NCBI RefSeq assembly: GCF_003003355.1
Contig: NZ_PVTQ01000020.1
Span: 1-56,396, forward strand
DNA length: 56,396 nucleotides
Origin: Donghicola tyrosinivorans
GTDB taxonomy: Bacteria; Pseudomonadota; Alphaproteobacteria; Rhodobacterales; Rhodobacteraceae
Reading direction: 5' to 3'
A program made the translations under genes and the position numbers. The first letter of the stretch is position 1, and every line of letters begins with the position of its first letter. The notes beneath the pieces are model-generated. The model searched no databases. It saw only the letters and a list, made by a program, of their open reading frames with translations, and was not told the DNA's origin. Below are positions 53,767 to 56,396 of the stretch, piece after piece.

Positions 53767-53862
53767 CGAGGTCACATTACGCTTTCACAACCTTTTCATA
53801 AGATAGCGGTGCGGAGAGGGGATCAAAAGCGGACTATCGCAACCTCCAATGAGGCATTCCTC

Positions 53863-54531
53863 GTGAAACAAATTCTTCTCGCCGCCGCGCTTGTTGCCGT
53901 GCCGGTGGCCGTCTTTTCCGGCGTCGAACATTATATTATCGGCACGCAGGCCACCGATCAGCAGGCAAGCGCCCTGTCCCCCAGCTTGGGGGATGTCTCG
54001 GCGTTCGAAGCCATTGTCACCGATACCCAGACGATCGCCCGAACGGGCGATCTTGTTGCGGCAGAAAAGCGGATCACTGATCTGGAAACCAGTTGGGACA
54101 CTGCTGCGGCCGCGCTACAGGCAAAGGCTCCGGCGGCATGGGGCATGGTGGATGCCAGTGCTGATGCGGCCTTTTCCGCTTTGCGCGCCCATACCCCTGA
54201 TCCAGCGAAGGTCGAGGCAGCACTGAGTGCGCTGGCAGCTACCCTCAGTAACCCTACGGCTGACATCACGGCCAGCGCCGTTGTCCAGACCTTGAATGGC
54301 ATAGCGATTACGGATGCGGCCGGGCACCCGCTGCCCTGCGAGTTGATGCTAAGCGATCTGCGCGACGGCCTTGCGGCCAACCGCGCGCCTGCCAATGCGC
54401 AGCAAAAGATCGCTGATCTGCAAGCCAAGTCCACCGAGCGTTGCAATGCCGATGACGACCGCCGCGCTGACGATTTCTCGGCTCAGGCGCTGGCCCTTCT
54501 GACCCCCGGATCTGCACAGGTGACCAAATGA
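53863..54531 (+). CDS. Exported or membrane-anchored helical protein of unknown function (222 aa)
   Basis: A GTG start at 53863 is chosen because it directly opens a signal-anchor (KQILLAAALVAVPVAVFSGV) and has GAGG nine bases before it. The remainder is alanine-rich and helical, with a central region FEAIVTDTQTIARTGDLVAAEKRITDLETSWD repeating coiled-coil-like heptads (kept here as a description of about residues 46-77) and two cysteines toward the C-terminus. It overlaps the COG4705-like gene by ATGA, so the two form a pair divergent from the PepSY-regulator-kinase operon. No family recognised. Confidence 0.68.
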   Translation: MKQILLAAALVAVPVAVFSGVEHYIIGTQATDQQASALSPSLGDVSAFEAIVTDTQTIARTGDLVAAEKRITDLETSWDTAAAALQAKAPAAWGMVDASADAAFSALRAHTPDPAKVEAALSALAATLSNPTADITASAVVQTLNGIAITDAAGHPLPCELMLSDLRDGLAANRAPANAQQKIADLQAKSTERCNADDDRRADDFSAQALALLTPGSAQVTK

Positions 54532-55244
54532 ACACGATTGATGCACGGATTGACATGAACTTCGGTCGTCAGACCAACCCGCTGAACAAGCTGCCCGAGG
54601 TCACAGCGGCCTTCTGGTTGATCAAGCTGATGGCCGTAACCATGGGCGAAACCGCAGCCGATTATCTGAACGTCAACCTCGGGCTTGGCTTGTCTGCGGC
54701 CTCGCTGATGATGACGGTGATCCTGATTGGCACGTTGGCGCTGCAATTATCTCATCGCCGCTATGTGCCGTGGGTGTACTGGCTGAACGTGGCGCTGATT
54801 TCGGTGGTCGGTACACTGCTGACCGATTACCTTGTGGACAACCTCGGGGTCAGCCTAGTGACCTGTACGGTTACCTTCAGCGCCCTTCTGGCCGCAACCT
54901 TCGCGGTCTGGTGCCGGATCGAGGGGACTCTATCGATCCATGACGTGGACACCGCCCTGCGAGAGGCCTTTTACTGGCTGGCCACCCTGCTGACCTTTGC
55001 TTTGGGCACTGCGGTTGGCGATCTTGTGGCCGAGCAGTTCGCCCTTGGCCTTGATGGCATCCTTTCCTTCTGGCTGATCTATATCCTGACGCGGCCGCTT
55101 GGCGCCTCGTTCGGGGATCTGCTGTCGCAGCCGGTGGTTTACGGCGGGATGGGGTACGGTACAATCATGACCAGCCATGGTTTTCTGGCTGTGATCGCCA
55201 TCACGTTCGGCGCCATGACCATCATGCAAGCGCGGCAAAAATAA
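54528..55244 (+). CDS. COG4705-like multi-pass membrane protein (238 aa)
   Basis: Seven or so hydrophobic helices in two related halves: VTMGETAADYLNVNLG in the first and FALGTAVGDLVAEQFALG in the second, with WLIKLMAVTMGE and YWLATLLTFALGT as matching lead-ins. This internal repeat is the feature of the uncharacterised COG4705 membrane proteins. Repeated G-[ET]-x-x-x-D motifs in membrane helices suggest an ion or metal path. It is co-expressed with the exported helical protein and lies beside a two-component system. Function unknown. Confidence 0.78.
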   Translation: MNTIDARIDMNFGRQTNPLNKLPEVTAAFWLIKLMAVTMGETAADYLNVNLGLGLSAASLMMTVILIGTLALQLSHRRYVPWVYWLNVALISVVGTLLTDYLVDNLGVSLVTCTVTFSALLAATFAVWCRIEGTLSIHDVDTALREAFYWLATLLTFALGTAVGDLVAEQFALGLDGILSFWLIYILTRPLGASFGDLLSQPVVYGGMGYGTIMTSHGFLAVIAITFGAMTIMQARQK

Positions 55245-55265
55245 CCGATGTTTCCTAGTGTTGAA

Positions 55266-55286
55266 GGGCGGCCTGATTGGCCGCCC
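55266..55286 (+). terminator. Hairpin between convergent genes
   Basis: A perfect 8-bp stem GGGCGGCC / GGCCGCCC with a TGATT loop lies between the COG4705-like gene and the convergent unknown gene. It probably terminates the former. Confidence 0.65.
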
Positions 55287-55298
55287 GCTGAAGTTTAG

Positions 55299-56213
55299 TT
55301 AAGCCGCCAGCTTCACGAGCTGTTCAATGATGTCGGATGCATTCGCACCAGTATAGTTGGTTACCATTTCGCCAGTCTCTTCGATCAGCTTGGCGAGCTT
55401 TTTGAGCCCTTCATAGCCGTCACCGAGAAGGTTCATATGTCCAACCAGGTTCTTCAACTTGGTTGCGAGACCGGTCGACTTCGGATTCTCGACTTTCGAC
55501 TGCAGTTCATCTCGTACTTCGGCCAACAGTTTTTCGACTTCGGGATTGGAAGTGCGCGCCTGACGTGCAGCGTCTGCCAGATAGGTCGCCAAAGTTTGGT
55601 TGATCGCATTGACCAGTTCGGGATCGGTGCTGTTGTTGTTCGTAATAGTGAAATTGTTCTGGATATTAGTAACTGATTTCCCACGGGAATAGTCATACGA
55701 GATGTTTGTCACGCTGTTGATAAGTAGCTTTCCGTCGTCGGAGCCTGAAAACACATCAAAAACTTCGTTAAAGGCTTCTTGGCAGCGGACTTCGTTATCA
55801 AAATAAATTACAGCGCCTGAATTGCTGACAGGTGTCACCATGATCCCATGTCTACGAGGGGGTAGTGCCAAGCCGCATCCCCACATTATAGCATAGATTA
55901 TGATCGGCCAAATTGCATCAGTTAGTGTGACGCCTGAGTAGTAACTTTGCGACATTGCGAAGTAGTAGGCAATGTAAAATACCAGCGGGATGGCCGATAG
56001 AAATTGGGCGAGGCCAATGAACTTTCGGTTTTGTATATCTTCAAAGCACTTCTTTGCATAGTTCGCACACGCCATCGCGCCAAGTGCAACAAAAGGCGCC
56101 GCTACGGAAAGGGTGGCATTCGTTGCAATGGCTAGAATAATAGCAAGTGCGAATTGCAGCAGACGAATTTTCCCAAGGTGCTTGCTGTCCCTTGAGGACA
56201 TTCCTGTCATCAT
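55299..56213 (-). CDS. Unknown membrane protein with C-terminal helical domain (about 304 aa, start uncertain)
   Basis: Four hydrophobic segments in the first half (around QFALAIILAIATNATLSV, VALGAMACANYA, FLSAIPLVFYIAYYFA and AIWPIIIYAIMWGCGLAL) are followed by a soluble part with an Asn-rich stretch and a charged, coiled-coil-like C-terminus. Base composition is AT-richer than the neighbours, suggesting acquired DNA. The open frame continues upstream to 56351, but that part overlaps an IS3-type transposase gene, so the true N-terminus is either the ATG at 56213/56210 or has been removed by the insertion. No good ribosome-binding site decides it. Family not recognised. Confidence 0.55.
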   Translation of the reverse strand: MMTGMSSRDSKHLGKIRLLQFALAIILAIATNATLSVAAPFVALGAMACANYAKKCFEDIQNRKFIGLAQFLSAIPLVFYIAYYFAMSQSYYSGVTLTDAIWPIIIYAIMWGCGLALPPRRHGIMVTPVSNSGAVIYFDNEVRCQEAFNEVFDVFSGSDDGKLLINSVTNISYDYSRGKSVTNIQNNFTITNNNSTDPELVNAINQTLATYLADAARQARTSNPEVEKLLAEVRDELQSKVENPKSTGLATKLKNLVGHMNLLGDGYEGLKKLAKLIEETGEMVTNYTGANASDIIEQLVKLAA

Positions 56214-56227
56214 CTCAATCGAGGAGA

Positions 56228-56396
56228 TGTAATGACCCACTGATTTCCTGCTCATGCTATAAAGGAAGAAAGTAGCCATGAGTAAGAGTATGGACGAGAC
56301 TGTCAAACGCTGGACAGCCAAGCGAAAGACCGCCCTGGTGATCGAGATCATTCAGGGCAAAACCACGGTGGCGGAGGCCAGCCGGACCTATGATCT
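56228..56396 (+). mobile_element. Left end of an IS3-type insertion sequence (cut by window edge)
   Basis: The transposase OrfA start at 56278 is preceded by about 45 bases that begin near TGTAATGACCCACTGATTTC, which has the TG opening expected of an IS3-family terminal repeat. The other end lies outside the window, so the boundary is approximate. Confidence 0.6.
56278..56396 (+). CDS. IS3-type transposase OrfA, N-terminal fragment
   Basis: The first 39 codons read MSKSMDETVKRWT...TALVIEIIQGKTTVAEASRTYDL, a helix-turn-helix opening I recognise from DUF1153-type OrfA proteins of IS3-family elements. GGAAG precedes the ATG. The gene runs off the window end. Confidence 0.78.
   Translation, partial: MSKSMDETVKRWTAKRKTALVIEIIQGKTTVAEASRTYD

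Noticed and set aside
1-56396. CRISPR array, tRNA or rRNA genes
   Set aside because: No regularly spaced repeats and no recognisable tRNA cloverleaf or rRNA sequence were seen.

Overview
The window is GC-rich DNA that reads like a marine alphaproteobacterium of the Roseobacter group (Rhodobacteraceae). The best marker is a complete dimethylsulfoniopropionate (DMSP) demethylation cluster whose proteins I recognise as close relatives of Ruegeria DmdC, DmdD, DmdB and DmdA. Tight operons with ATGA overlaps and many ABC and tripartite tricarboxylate (TTT) transporters fit the same group. Insertion sequences sit at both edges: an IS110-family element on the left and the first codons of an IS3-type transposase on the right.

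Layout. 1-1.25 kb: IS110-family transposase with a structured upstream leader that may encode a bridge RNA. 1.5-10.3 kb: TTT transporter, aldehyde dehydrogenase, UPF0261/Tm-1-like protein and HAD hydrolase on the minus strand, divergent from an IclR regulator and a class III aminotransferase; together they look like uptake and oxidation of an amine or amino acid. 10.4-11.5 kb: hemerythrin-like protein and a DUF1801 protein. 11.5-18.0 kb: AraC-family regulator divergent from dmdC-dmdD-dmdB-dmdA, closed by an 11-bp terminator hairpin. 18.26-22.81 kb: a three-gene cassette of a membrane-embedded alpha/beta hydrolase, an HNH-AAA ATPase fusion and a second HNH protein. It resembles Septu-like anti-phage systems but I do not recognise the arrangement; it is the best candidate for an undescribed system.

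22.85-29.5 kb: LacI-controlled sugar ABC importer with a cytoplasmic GH32 fructosidase. 29.6-41.3 kb: a polyol or ketose catabolic region with HAD phosphatase, FGGY kinase, cupin phosphoglucose isomerase, KDPG-type aldolase, shikimate-dehydrogenase-like protein, D-2-hydroxyacid dehydrogenase, UlaG-like hydrolase, RpiR regulator, Rbs-type ABC importer and a galactitol-dehydrogenase-like SDR. Repeated GTAG-N5-CTAC palindromes in front of its three transcription units suggest a single RpiR regulon. 41.6-44.6 kb: SDR, acyl-CoA dehydrogenase and APH-like kinase, the same enzyme set as the levulinate (4-hydroxyacid) route. 44.6-47.2 kb: mprF, convergent.

47.4-55.2 kb: an envelope module with a small membrane protein, an ABC-2 exporter with a secreted Ca-binding-repeat protein, an OmpR/histidine kinase pair with a PepSY protein, and a divergent pair encoding an exported protein and a COG4705-like membrane protein. 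Similar palindromic motifs lie in front of several of these units. 55.3-56.4 kb: an AT-richer unknown membrane protein, possibly cut at its 5' end by the IS3-type element.

All assignments come from reading the sequence and from memory of protein families; no database search was run.
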